Shown: positions 13,501 through 25,159 of the stretch, piece after piece
Layout: every line of letters begins with the position of its first letter
Position numbering within the stretch: position 1 is the first letter of the stretch
Assembly: GCF_963678975.1 (NCBI RefSeq)
Contig: NC_089281.1
Coordinates: 8,457,277 to 8,521,276, forward strand
Direction: 5' to 3'
Length of the DNA: 64,000 bases
From: Dysidea avara
Taxonomy: Eukaryota; Porifera; Demospongiae; Dictyoceratida; Dysideidae
Translations under genes and position numbers: made by a program
The notes under the pieces: generated by a model
Seen by the model: the letters and a program-made list of their open reading frames with translations, nothing else
Database searches by the model: none
What the model was told of the DNA's origin: nothing

Positions 13501-16500
13501 GATGATGGCATACCAGTAGATGATACTGTACTGGTTGATGATGGCATACCAGAAGATGGTACTGTACTGGTTGATGATGGCATACCAGTAGATGGTACTG
13601 TACTGGTTAATGATGGCATACCAGAAGATGGTACTGTACTGGTTGACGATGACATACTATAAGCTGATACTGTACTGGTTGATGATGGCATACCAGAAGA
13701 TGACACTGTACTGGTTGATGATGGCATACCAGAAGATGGCACTGCATTGGTCGACAATGGCATACCAGAAGATGGTACTGTACTGGTTGACGGTGACATA
13801 CTATAAGCTGATACTGTACTGGTTGATGATGGAATACCAAAAGATGATACTAGACTGGTCGACGATGGCATACCAGAAGTTAATGACATACCGGATGATG
13901 GCTTACCAGACGATGGCTTGCCATGGCCAGAAGATGGTACTGTACTGGTTGATGATGGCATACCAGAAGATGGTACTGTACTGGTTGATGATGGCATACC
14001 AGTAGATGGTACTGTACTGGTTGATGATGGCATACCAGTAGATGGTACTGTACTGGTTGATGATGGCATACCAGAAGGTGATACTGTACTGGTTGATGAT
14101 GGCATACCAGAAGATGATACTGTACTGGTTGATGATGGCATACCAGAAGATGATACTGTACTGGTTGATGATGGCATACCAGAAGATGGTACTGTACTGG
14201 TTGATGATGGCATATCAGAAGATGGTACTGTACTGGTTGATGATGGCATACCAGAAGGTGATACTGTACTGGTTGATGATGGCATACCAGAAGATGATAC
14301 TGTACTGGTTGATGATGGCATACCAGAAGATTGTACTGCACTGGTTGATGATGGCATTCCAGAAGAGGGTGCTGTACTGGTTGATGATGGCATACCAGAA
14401 GATGGTACTGTACTGGTTGATGATGGCATATCAGAAGATGATACTGTACTGGTTGATGATGGCATACCAGAAGATGGTACTGTACTGGTTGATGATGGCA
14501 TACCAGAAGATGATACTGTACTGGTTGATGATGGCATACCAGAAGATGATACTGTACTGGTTGATGATGGCATACCAGAAGATGGTACTGCACTGGTTAA
14601 TGATGGCATACCAGAAGATAGTGCTGTACTGGTTGATGATGGCATACCAGAAGATGGTACTGTACTGGTTGATGATGGCATACCAGAAGATGAAACTGTA
14701 CTGGTTGATGATGGCATACCAGAATAGGGTGCTGTACTGGTTGATAATAGAATGCTGGAAGATGGTGCTGATGATGGCATGCTAGAAGATAGACCAAATA
14801 AAGTTATTGTGGTAGGTGTAGGTAGTTCATAGCTTATTGTACAAATGTCATCTTGGCCAAAACATTTTCCACTAGCTAAGTTGAAGTTACACGTTCTCAG
14901 CTCTCGATTTATTCCATCAAACACTAAACCAACTTCATTGTTACCGCTACAATCATATGTAGCAACAGTCCCTGAGGAACACTGCACATAATCCAGTCTG
15001 TAGAAAGAAACAGCATATGCCATCAGTAATATGTGCAGGTATGTAATTTGTATAGTATGCAGTTCTTACCCATTGTCACTAAAATCTATAATTTGATCTA
15101 GTTTACAACTGTTTCCCCGCTTTCCTGATCCTTTTAACACAATGTCACTAATGAATAATGTGGGAGTAGTTGATGTAGCTGTTTGTGTCCATCTCAGTTT
15201 AAAATGAGGAGGGTTAGGTGATGTTGCTAATGACAACTTCACCCTTTGATGTAAGCCTGTAAATAGATAATATACATTGTTGTAGCAACAGCTGGGACTA
15301 CTCACTAGGTATAGCACTTGTATTCCACTTCATTATCCATTCATCATCTTTATGTTGTCTATAATACAATGATACTGGTGGATATGTGTTGATGTTTCCA
15401 TTACAGCCAGTATCATCAGCATCCAGGAAGCCAATAGTAAACTCAACATCAATCACTTCACTGTATGTACATCAAAATTATGTATAAAATAATACCACTT
15501 TACATAGATTATAATCACAGTGCTATGAGAGACAATTAATTGATCATTTCAATTCAATAAAATGCTATAATCAATGAACTTCAAACTGTGGTAAGATTAC
15601 AAAATAACATCATTAACAAGGAATGCATGGGATATTTATAAATTGAAGAGATCAAAGAGCTAGTTAGGCCTTTATTTCTAGTTGAAGTATATATGTATTG
15701 ATGTTTAATACATGCATACCATAGATTTCCATTAGACGTGGGAAGTGGTATCACTCCTGTGCTATGTGAGTGGATAGTAGCTATACTGGAAGTTGATACT
15801 GTTGAAATGGATGCTGCCACACTGGATGTTGTTGGTAAAACTGCAATAAAGGAATGTCTAAACAATCTTATTTCACATTTCATCTATACCAGAATGAGAC
15901 GTTGACATAATGTTCAGAGAAGAAATCGATGTGTTGAAAGATGACTGACCAACTGAAGTTATGACAGATGTAACCACAGTGGAAGTCAATACTGTTGTAG
16001 ATGTTGTAATACTGGACATTGCTGTTGAACATATAAATGTTATAAGAGTATAGCAAGTCAGTTTTTTTTACCAGAATTTGATGATGTCAGCACACTGTTC
16101 ACAGAAGTTGATGTGATGGTATATGATTGACCAGTTGAAGTTGTTGTAGGTGGTTCATAGCTTACAGTACAAATGTCATCTTGACCAAAACATTTTCCAC
16201 TAGCTAAGTTGAAATTACATGTTCTCAGTTCTCTGTTTATTCCATCAAACACTAAACCAACTTCATTGTTACCACTACAATCATATGTAGCAACAGTTCC
16301 TGAGGAACACTGCACATAGTTTAGACTGTGGAAACAATAACACAAAATTTTGTTATGAAAATACATTTATAATATAATACTACAGATCTATTTTACCACT
16401 GCATGTGGTATCAAACCACAATGCACCAATGTACATTACATGGCTAGAGAGAAATGTTCATAAAGAAGAAATGTATATCATGTGATATACCATAAGATGT

Positions 16501-18952
16501 CAAATAAATAACATACACCCTCACCAGAGTCAATTATTACTGCCTGACATAGGCCATTTGTCAGGCAAATATCATTCATGGCCGACCATAATGGAACCTG
16601 CCTGACAAAATGTCAGATCAAAATAGAAGAAAGTTGTAGAGTTTTTTTTATAGTGAAGCATTGTCAATAATAACAAAACAATTTGACAACAATGATTGTA
16701 TTATTATTTTAGGTTGAGTCACTCTATTCTGTCAGTGTATTGTAAGGATTTCCCTATTATGATGAATTGTGTAATACAACAGCATATCAGTGTCAGGTAA
16801 TGCTTTAGGTTGCCTGACATTTTCACTGGGATTTGAAAAAAATTATAATTGTCTCTGACCCTCACTAAAACAAGCCAGATAGCTAACAACTTAATGAGCG
16901 CAGATTGTTGGCTGCTGAAATGTACACAAACTCTGCTACATACTACAGTTTGCATGATTGCTGTCACTTGATATGATACAATAAAATGCTGGTATATATG
17001 CTACACGCATTTATTAAACCTTTACAGCGACCAGCACTGAAGATCTGACAACAACATGTGCTGCAGCCTTAGTATAACCCAACCTAACCTAATAGAAACT
17101 GGACACTTTAAATGGTTTTTTTAGTTGACAATAAGGTGAAACAGAAAAAGGGCCAAAGAAAGGAAAAACATCCCTCCTACCTCAGGATTCAAACTGCAGG
17201 CAACCCATGCAATGTCTAGTTGAGTGCCACACTCAGTCTCCTCCAGGAGCTACATATATGTCAGTCGTCCTTTACAATACTTACCCATCATCACTAAAAT
17301 CTATGATTTGATCTAGTTTACAACTGTTTCCCCGCTTTCCTGATCCTTTTAACACAATGTCACCAATGAATAATGTGGGAGTAGTTGATGTGGCTTCTTG
17401 TGTCCATCTCAGTTTAAAATGAGGAGGGCTGGGTGATGTTGCTAATGACAACTTTACCCTTTGATGTGAGCCTGTAAATAAATAGCATAAATTGTTGTAG
17501 TAACAGCTGTTGTGACTACTCACTAGATATAGCACTTGTATTCCACTTCATTATCCATTCATCATCTTTATGTTGTCTACAATACAGTGACACTGGTGGA
17601 TATGTGTTGATGTTTCCATTACAGTTAGTATCATCATCATCCAGGAAGCCAATAGTAAACTCAACATCAATTACTTCACTGCATATTAAAATATGTATGT
17701 ATATCAGTCAGATACTCACACAATTGTATGTAGCTATGCAATATGCATGCTCTTGTTCATGACAGCTTAGCTATACCAGTCATTTCAAGTTACTGTTACG
17801 ATATAGTTTACTTTGATTAATAAAATACTAGTAAAGGCCTGATCACTGGCCGGATAACTCATATACATGCATATATGGTGCTAATATAATTACTCTGGCG
17901 ACACTGATCATGGCATACTTTTTACAAATAGCTGAAGGTCACTATAGCAAGTGTCTGATTGTGTGCCTCATGCATAGTACCTCAGTACTCCATGCACGTG
18001 CATGTGTACATGCAGATAGCTGTGTGAGTCTGCATGGGAAACAGAATACACATATTAGCAGCAACATGTGCACGGAAGACAAACTAAACTATAAGTAGAA
18101 AACCAGGTTTCTAGTCCACAGAGGCACTTTTTCTGTAATAGTCTTGTGAAGACTGTGTTTCATTTATTCGAGACTCGAGATGTGTCTGTATAACATTTTT
18201 CATATGATCACCCCAAACTCATTCATATACTAGTAGAAATGTATCCATCCTGAATATTGCTGAGCAGTTCTATGTTGAAAAGTTTTATCACTTAGAGGCT
18301 GCAGATTATAGGTTCAATGATGCATCATCACCCCACAGGAACTGAACATACATTGGCACAATACTACATAGCTATATAGTTCAGCTGTGAAGTCCCTCAC
18401 CTTCATGCATTGTTTAATTCACTGTCATCCACCCTTTGGAATGCAGCTTCGCGAGAATATCGCACCGCTTACAGAGTACAGACGAATACTAAAACTTACG
18501 GGTATCAAGTTCAGTCAAGTTACTCCAGTAGCCATGTCGTGATATGCTTGCAGTGGCCCGGGTGCATAAATGCTTCTCGAACGTATGCAGAGAGGTAGGT
18601 CGTGGCCACAGCCAGTGCATTTCTGCAAATCTTGATTCCAGATATATAGATCAGTCATCTATAGTCTAGTTACAACCGCATCTACCATGCATGCATGCAT
18701 GCTTATACGTATAGCTATATCAAGTTAAACTTTCTAAGCTACTGCACTGTGATGTGACATTGAAACTATGCTGCATATAGCTAACTATAGCTCGTCGAAT
18801 ATAGTTATCATCAGTATAGTATAGGTCTATATAGCTAGCTATACGTATAGCAGCGGTGAGCTATATATCAGCACTCACCAACCACAGCTGAATTTTATTG
18901 CAAACAGAAACGTCACCGTTATCACTACAAACTGTACAAAGATAGTCATCAT
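7529..18952 (-). CDS. Adhesion G-protein-coupled receptor with giant mucin-like stalk
   Basis: Class B2 (adhesion) receptor, followed through 28 exons with GT/AG ends and matching phases; 7440 nt, 2480 codons. Exon ranges, 5' to 3': 18952-18879 (signal peptide MMTIFVQFVVITVTFLFAIK), 17678-17524, 17471-17285, 16325-16072, 16021-15890, 15840-15720, 15460-15306, 15256-15070, 14997-10724 (stalk), 10675-10586, 10536-10409, 10320-10180, 10115-10044, 9990-9888, 9838-9710, 9649-9606, 9495-9353, 9293-9158 (GPS), 9109-9003 (TM1), 8948-8849 (TM2), 8793-8637 (TM3), 8398-8317 (TM4), 8271-8205 (TM5), 8155-8067, 7992-7851 (TM6 and start of TM7), 7797-7756 (TM7), 7704-7657, 7609-7529. The GPS shows the WSTDGC and CTCTHLTHFAIL motifs, with expected cleavage at HL/T. 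TM2 has SFVHINLCATLFIAHLL and TM3 has LLHYFFLTSFMWMLMEG, both class-typical. The cytoplasmic tail may continue past 7529, where the splice donor runs into a GT repeat. It acts at the cell surface; its ligand is unknown. The short exons are less certain than the domain exons. Confidence 0.9.
10044..10675 (-). other. Post-stalk cysteine region leading into GAIN
   Basis: Exons 10-13 of the receptor encode a region with YCLEE, ILYCIKDKG, QMCEKFDDDGEAKWYPDFN and SSCNDDG. The spacing of cysteines, tryptophan and glycine is reminiscent of a hormone-receptor (HRM) domain, but the match is loose. It is followed by the presumed GAIN domain, up to the GPS exon at 9158-9293. Confidence 0.45.
10870..14780 (-). 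repeat. 36-bp minisatellite encoding the mucin-like stalk
   Basis: About 108 tandem 36-bp units encode the 12-residue unit G-M-P-S-S-T-S-T-V-P-S-S/T. Ser and Thr make up most of each unit, so dense O-glycosylation and an extended rod are expected. Variant blocks recur as higher-order repeats: a block with GHGKPSSGKPSSGMS and VSAYSM appears at about 11.9-12.15, 12.48-12.62 and 13.65-13.93 kb, and a 285-bp unit is repeated in tandem from 11041 and 11326. All unit changes keep the frame. Long antisense frames here are by-products of the 36-bp period. Confidence 0.95.
14860..15460 (-). other. Receptor ectodomain module, copy 2
   Basis: Exons at 15460-15306 (155 nt) and 15256-15070 (187 nt), plus the start of the large exon at 14997, repeat the copy 1 module with the same exon lengths, phases and splice positions and with only scattered substitutions (for example NC to GC in the first exon). 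A Ser/Thr-rich linker encoded by two exons (16021-15890 and 15840-15720) separates the copies. The pattern indicates duplication of a three-exon block within the gene. Confidence 0.85.
16072..17678 (-). other. Receptor ectodomain module, copy 1 (three exons)
   Basis: Exons of 155, 187 and 254 nt encode a module that begins CEVIDVEFTIGFLDDDDTNC. It continues through HKDDEWIMKWNTSAI, PPHFKLRWTQ, GSGKRGNSCKLDQIIDFSD and VQCSSGTVATYDCSGNNEVG, and ends near KCFGQDDICTVSYE. It contains about eight cysteines and would be extracellular. I do not recognise the fold. The first codon is completed across the junction with the signal-peptide exon (TG plus T, giving Cys). Confidence 0.8.
16525..16857. mobile_element. 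hAT-type MITE in receptor intron 3
   Basis: The ends CAGAGTCAATTATTA and the inverse of CAGAGACAATTATAA are flanked by a perfect 8-bp duplication accctcac (16517-16524 and 16858-16865). It is 333 bp, non-coding, and contains several TGCCTGACA-type subrepeats. It lies in the intron between the 187-nt and 254-nt exons of receptor module copy 1, which helps explain why that intron is so long. Confidence 0.85.
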
Positions 18953-20345
18953 TCAGTGATGAGCAATGAAATAGCTATAACCCAACTAACAACACTTTAG
19001 CTACTACTGTAACAATAACGGATTCATGTGGTATATAGCTGTAGATATACCTTTAATGTTGATGTAACAAGCAGTAATGGTAACAAGAGCTCTTCCAACA
19101 CGTGCAAAATGAAGCCTTATACATATATCTTGTGCAATTATATCAGGTGCCAGATATGATCTGGAATTGCTAAAATTCTCAGAAAAGTGCAGTCTGTGCA
19201 TGCAGATGTATATGCAAGATAGCAGAGAGTACATATACAACTTCTACCTAAATTAGTGGTCTATAAGTTCCATGCAATATGCTTACTATGAAACTATTTA
19301 ATCACATACTGTATACACCGACAGAAGCTGCAGCTAAGATCTAGAATACGTATGTTAGCTCCTGCTAGTAAAACTGGTATTTTACTTGGTGTGATTGAGA
19401 AAAAAACATGCATGCATAAACCATGCACTGCCATGGTACATAGTTGGCTTGCAGTACTGCATGATGTCTGGTTTAATAGATTGCCTCTAATTGTACGCAT
19501 GTATACAGCTACTGTTTAACTTTTCTGGCCGTGGTGTTGCCCAAACTGTTTGACAATATGAGCTCTGAAAAGCAAAACAAGCATGAGTAGATTACTATAC
19601 ATCAATATCAAAGCCTAAGTGTAATTGTATGACTGTTGCCGGTAGGAAAACTGTCTCACTTAAAACACACACACACACACTACCAAAATATGTAACGAAT
19701 AATATTTTGTGCAAGGATTATGTTAGAGTAGTCTTGCAATCTTGTTGGTTGCTGATTGTTGTGGTAAGTCTAGCCATAAGTAGGATAGAACAAAGATAAT
19801 ATTAGTCCATGTAACTAGTGTCTTAAGAAGAATGAATTTTATACTGGACAGTTTATGGCAGTCTACCTATAGAGAGTTGTTAGGAATTATGAATGTATAG
19901 AAGCTAGCTGGTGGGAGTTACAAAAAGAGAAAAGAACTCAGTCAGTCAATGTTTGTAGCACAGCTGAAATAATAACTTTGCATGTGTGCTCTGTAGTTGG
20001 GTATTTACTGCTTTACAATAAAAGAGTATGTGTAAATCACGTTTTCATTTATTTGTATGTATGCATGCATAACAATATAATTTCTATACCTGCACGAATA
20101 CTGTAATTGTATAGTAGTATGTGTGAGTAGGCAATGAAATTAATTGTTGGTAGTACAGCTATAATAACATTGTTGGAGATATAATTATATGCATTCCGTT
20201 ACTTAAGTGTTAGTGACACTGTAAGGAGATGAGTTTGTTTTACACCATATATGTCCTTGATGCCCGCTTGATGATTTCATGAGCAGCACTTTGTTTTGCA
20301 GCTAGAAATGTGAACATCATATTCAAGATAACTTTCCTTGGTATT
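18953..20345. other. Region upstream of the adhesion GPCR
   Basis: It should hold the receptor promoter and 5' UTR. I see no clear TATA box, CpG-rich block or other gene. It is AT-rich with short low-quality frames only. Confidence 0.4.
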
Positions 20346-20351
20346 TCAGGG

Positions 20352-20458
<107 letters not shown>

Positions 20459-20512
20459 GACTGCATTATTTTGTGCGTGTGTGCATGCGTGTATGTGTGT
20501 ATGTGTGCATGA

Positions 20513-20715
20513 GGCAGCATAGCCAAGTGGCTAGAGCATTGGCCTGTAATCAAAAGGTTCCAGGTTCAATGTCCAGTTATGGACAGCCCTCCTGTGGATT
20601 ACTAGTCCTGCCACAGGAGGATTTGCCTGTACAAAGCTTAAGTGCCTGAGTGGTGCACAAGCATCCCAGTGCTGGTTCGCTGGGAGGAAATAGCTGTGTT
20701 TTGCAGACTTCATTT
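20513..20715 (+). mobile_element. tRNA-headed SINE copy, plus orientation
   Basis: It opens with GGCAGCATAGCCAAGTGGCT (box A-like), then GGTTCCAGGTTCAATGTCC (box B-like), the cleanest tRNA-like head in the window. The body then carries CCAGTGCTGG and a tail near TTTGCAGACTTC, followed by (TG)n. It lacks most of the central domain present in the copy at 5645-6512, so it is a shortened form. Confidence 0.75.
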
Positions 20716-20730
20716 TATTTGCTGTGTGCA

Positions 20731-20761
<31 letters not shown>

Positions 20762-20889
20762 GCTCACGCGCATGTGAATCATACCTGTGTATGTTGCATG
20801 AAATGCAGGTCTATAGCTAGTAACTACATATTTGCACCTATAACTGTGTAATTCACATGCAGCTATACACAACTGCTACATAGTAGGAT

Positions 20890-21934
20890 GTAACTCAAGT
20901 AAGTCTACAGCTGCTAAAATATGATATTCTTATAAATTTAATTAATAGGTGACATAGAATACTTACAACTTTAGAACCCTTATAAGGATTTACTGTAGCT
21001 GCACCAATGCTAGTATCCAATAATTTATGTGTTGATATTAGCTGTTTGGATTTGAGTAGCTATATTTGAGGCCTGATTTTTGTCAGGTACATAATGTTCT
21101 ATAAATAGAAACATTTAGATGTCTTTGGTCACTTAAGATGAATTGCTACCAGTATGGATCTCTCTTCACAGTATGCCAACACAGAAAGCACTTGGCACAC
21201 AAACCTCCAGTTGTTTGTTTCTACATTGTTATGGAATCAGATGCACCCACACCTTTATATATGTGTCGTATACTGTGTATACATACAAACAGAATGCTTA
21301 AACTGCATAGATTTGTACATATCTCTGTAATATTGATTCCCGTAGGTATATAGGAGAGGTATATATTATATCTATAAAGGGTGATTCATTTTATACCCGG
21401 TATATACGTAGCTAGCAGTTGCTCAGGTTTCACCATGCATGCAGGACTTTAGTAACTCATGTTTCACTGAATGTTGTAGCTTACATCCCATAAAGCAGCT
21501 ATTAAAGTTTCTGCTAGTGTAGATAGTGGTACTGTGGTTACACTCAAAGTTTAAAATGTTGCTGAACTCTGAGTCTTGGACAGTTTTTTTAGAATAACAA
21601 ATAAGGAAACATTTCCTATTGTTGGCTGCTCTTAAGGTAGCATGCTGATGGGTTTATTCCAATTGCATGAGATACTTCTCTTGATTTATGTACGTATTCT
21701 GGCCATCACATGGTGTCCGGTTGTATAGACATGGAAAGAAAATAACATGGAATACATCTTTGGTTTTATCATACGTAACAATTTTATATCATCAATGAAT
21801 TTTCAACAAACCACTTCACAAACTTTGTGAATTGTGCTCATGATAGTCCTGAACATAATCTGCATGACTCCAAAGCATGTAGTGGCAAGGACATGTATGG
21901 CACAAAGAAAACTCATCACTGCACACTTAAGGAA
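20890..21934. other. Intergenic, no gene seen
   Basis: AT-rich, no splice-consistent coding exon or recognised repeat. Confidence 0.5.
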
Positions 21935-23452
21935 TGGAATGTATGTAATGATCTGCTCGCAATGTTATCATAACTATATATAGTTATGCCATAAACAATT
22001 AATCACATTGCCTACAAACTGCAACTCATGTGTAATGTCAGTCATACTGTAATATCATTGTAAGTATAAACTAGCATTGACTGCACATTTGCAAGTGCAT
22101 ATATACAATGAAGAGAGTAAAATACATGAATACTTTTACCTGTGAAGTCCCAACTAGAGCACTCAAAGGACTCTACTAGACACCATGCAGGGGATGTCCT
22201 AGCTTAACAAGTTATTACCCCTGAATATGTCATTATTGTGTGCCTTGTACATAGTTAAAGTATGTACATTTGCCAATGGTGCACAATTAGAACTGCTGAA
22301 TTGGACATAATTTTAGGCTGTGCTTTGTAGGTATATTTTGCATACAGTTAACCAAATACATGAGCTATATACCAAGAGTCCATAATATTTGCATGGGGAG
22401 AGTGTCTAACTGCCAGTATGGCCTGTACAAACACTGCTGCAGTTCACTTTTGATCATACCTACATCTCTAGCCTGTTTCAACTGATGACAAAGAAACTTT
22501 TGATAGGTGATGATTGGTGTTGATAAGATCAAGCCTTTCTTCTAAGAGAAACCTGAGGTGTTACTTGCAGCAGTGTCAGTGTTTGCTGAATGTACTCCAG
22601 TTAGACACTCTCCCCCATACAAATATTATGAGTTCTTGGTACTACATACTATGCACTATAGTACCTGCAAGGAGATTAAGGAAAGCCTATGAAGCTGGGA
22701 GTCAGATGCCTAATACTATACACAGCAAAGTTCTTAATTTGTACTGCATTCGTTGTATCATCACTATGCAAACACACATAGGTAGACTATACTGTAGACA
22801 TGCAGACACGCACAGACACGCACACACACACACACACTTGTAGGCGGTGCAATGTAGGTGGTGCAATGTACAAGTGGTTAATATCTTTTACCATGAAGCC
22901 AGGCAGTGTTGGTCTCAAGAGTTTAAACTAACAAAAAAACATGTACAGTGAATGTTTAGGTATGTACTTCGGATAAACAACAAATACAACATGTTGGCTA
23001 CTTCATGCTGTAAAGTAAGCCTTTGACACAAACATCTTATATACAGGCCAGTAATTTCTTACAGAAGATTAACTTAATGGAACATGTTTATACAGTATGA
23101 TGTTGTGTGACAATCAATAAAAATTAATGTTTTATTAGAGTCAGGTGGCAGCTAGTAAACAGATATTTCTAGTGTATTGGTATAATGTTACAATAACACT
23201 GTGGGAAGATTACTATATGGTATTAGTATTAAATAAAAGAGAGTAGGGCAAAGTTTGTAAATAAAATTCACAGATGATGACATTGACTATATGTGATCTT
23301 TCTGTTTTTACACGATATACCAGCACAGTAAACCCAAAGGCCCAAATCCCATTGCAATCAGAAATTCTGTCAACCACATGCATAGAGTATATACCCTTTG
23401 GTTTTAATGACCATGCAAGTATAGTCACTAATACTATTACTAGCCACTTAAC
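21935..23452. repeat. Duplicated segment, copy B
   Basis: Direct-orientation paralogue of 1-2430. It lacks the 770-bp MITE of copy A and has a shortened CA tract, but keeps the ACCAAGAG-type MITE (22370-22642). Identity is high across the aligned parts and ends abruptly near 23450, after ACTAGCCACTT. Confidence 0.85.
22370..22642. mobile_element. MITE, ACCAAGAG inverted repeats, copy 2
   Basis: Same terminal inverted repeats as at 1217-1482. As it sits at the equivalent place in the duplicated segment, it was present before the duplication. Confidence 0.75.
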
Positions 23453-24344
23453 ATCATAGACGTATATATGTGACTTGGATCATTAATGCAAGTTGTGCCT
23501 TATAGTATACGTACCCATGCATGCATGTATGTTAATGTCCTGAAAAACTAAGGGCCACAAATAAAACTCCACAACCTTTGTGATGTCATTTCTTTATGAT
23601 GTATCATAATAAACACATTGACAACAGAATGCCTTTGGTACATTTTGATGGCGTCAAGTTTTCAGACATAAAATAATTATAAGTAAAGTAGTAGTGTTGC
23701 ATGCACTAGCAGATCTAAGCAGATAGCAGTGGCAGATTTAGGGGTGGACCAAGTGGAGCTCTTGACCCCCCCCTCCAAATTTTTTTAGTATATACATGTC
23801 AATTGTGTACTATATGACATGAAAATTTCATCCAGTGAAATCTATTTGTGACTTTTAGCTGTAAATAGCTACCACCAGTCTCTATCACAATTCTGTACTC
23901 CCAAGACTCCCAACTACCAGCCTACATGCTCACTGAAACCCACAATTAACTATATTTGAGTGTTGTATAAAAGTACACAGCTCAGTAGCTGTGCATTAGT
24001 ATGAGTGGAATTGTATAATCACTAATAACAGTAACTTTCCTTTGATTGTTGTCTAAATAGCTATATAGCTGTACACACCAAAATCTGTTAAATGTATATA
24101 TAAACCTTTCAATATTCAGAGTTTGCCAGCATTTTCAAGGGAACTGTATTGAATGCATTCTAAAAACCTGTCTAGCAACTGCACCATTGTATTTGAATGC
24201 AAATAATGTGTACTGTGCAGAGTTGTTGTACAAGCTATATAAAATAGTTCAGCAGGAGGGTAACTGGAAACCCTGGCCCATTAACAAACAAACTATATAA
24301 ATAATATACATACATATACACTATCTAAACATATATACCCATCT

Positions 24345-24745
24345 TGTGAGATCTATGCTGGAGTATGCATCGTGTGTGTGGAACCCTTATCTTGTCAAAG
24401 ACATTGATCCCCTAGAAATCGTGCAAAGAAGAACAGCACAATGGGTCACATCAAGTTATGACTGACAAAGTGGAATAGGTATTTCATATACTTTAGAAAA
24501 TCTTCAGTGGCAATCACTTTCACAGAGAAAGGCAGACATCATGCAAGGTTTAAATTATTTTATTGTATAAGGCAGTTCATCATACATCAGGACTAAAAAT
24601 TCGGATAATTATAATCAAGAAACTTCAGTGCAATTGACCAGACCTTATCATCCCTTACATTTCTTAACAGTATTTATAAACACCAATTCATAAAAAAATT
24701 GTAATTTCCCTAGAACAATTGAAGATCGGAACCAATTACCCCATT
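24345..24745 (+). pseudogene. LINE relic, reverse-transcriptase C-terminal part
   Basis: Broken frames encode LEYASCVWNPYL, IVQRRTAQWVTSSYD and LQWQSLSQRKADI, the typical C-terminal part of a non-LTR (LINE) reverse-transcriptase protein. Related relics lie at 38036-38428 and 60600-61170. A 3'-UTR-like remnant ending in ATAA repeats (about 25080-25150) continues on the far side of a pogo-type MITE, suggesting that the MITE landed in this LINE. Confidence 0.7.
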
Positions 24746-24771
24746 ATTTATAACTTAGTTAATTTATTTGT

Positions 24772-25037
24772 ACAGTAGGACCTCGATTATCCGAACTTCG
24801 ATTATCCGAACCCTCAATTATTCGAACAGTAGCGGTGACTGTTCTATTAGGGTATTTGTCAACAGGTGTATGTTCTATTAGAATATTTTGTCGCAGGTGT
24901 ATGTTCTATTAGAGTATTTCAACAGGGCTCTGTATATAAATGTATGGGCTTCAGTTATCCGAACAAATTCACTCATCTGAACACTTTTGTGATTCAGCTG
25001 ACACAAAAGTGTTCGGATAATGGAGGTCCTACTGTAG
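24772..25037. mobile_element. pogo/Tigger-type MITE
   Basis: The ends ACAGTAGGACCTCGATTATCC and its inverse GGATAATGGAGGTCCTACTGT, with TA on both sides, match the pogo/Tigger terminal signature. Inside are three near-copies of the CTATTAGAGTATTT motif (24842-24920). No transposase frame. Confidence 0.85.
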
Positions 25038-25159
25038 TTAATGTATTTGCATGTATGTAAGTAGTTAGCTAATCATAAGATTTTTTCTTGGGGCTGTTCT
25101 CCCTGGACGCATCAGTAATTACTGGCTGTCCAGTATAATAAATAAATAAACATCAAATT

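Noticed and set aside
11102-14785. Long open frames on the plus strand and in two other minus frames across the stalk repeat
   Set aside because: They exist only because a 36-bp period keeps any stop-free frame open. The minus frame encoding GMPSSTSTVPSS is the one that splices to the signal-peptide and 7TM exons.
10572-15023. Single uninterrupted 1483-codon protein
   Set aside because: The frame over-runs real splice sites. The exon starts at 14997 and a 48-bp intron (10676-10723), divisible by three, keeps the frame artificially open. GT/AG ends and phases support splicing.
18410-18598. Possible plus-strand exon in a locally GC-richer patch with a good donor
   Set aside because: It lies in the receptor's first intron on the opposite strand. 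No acceptor, partner exon or recognisable domain.
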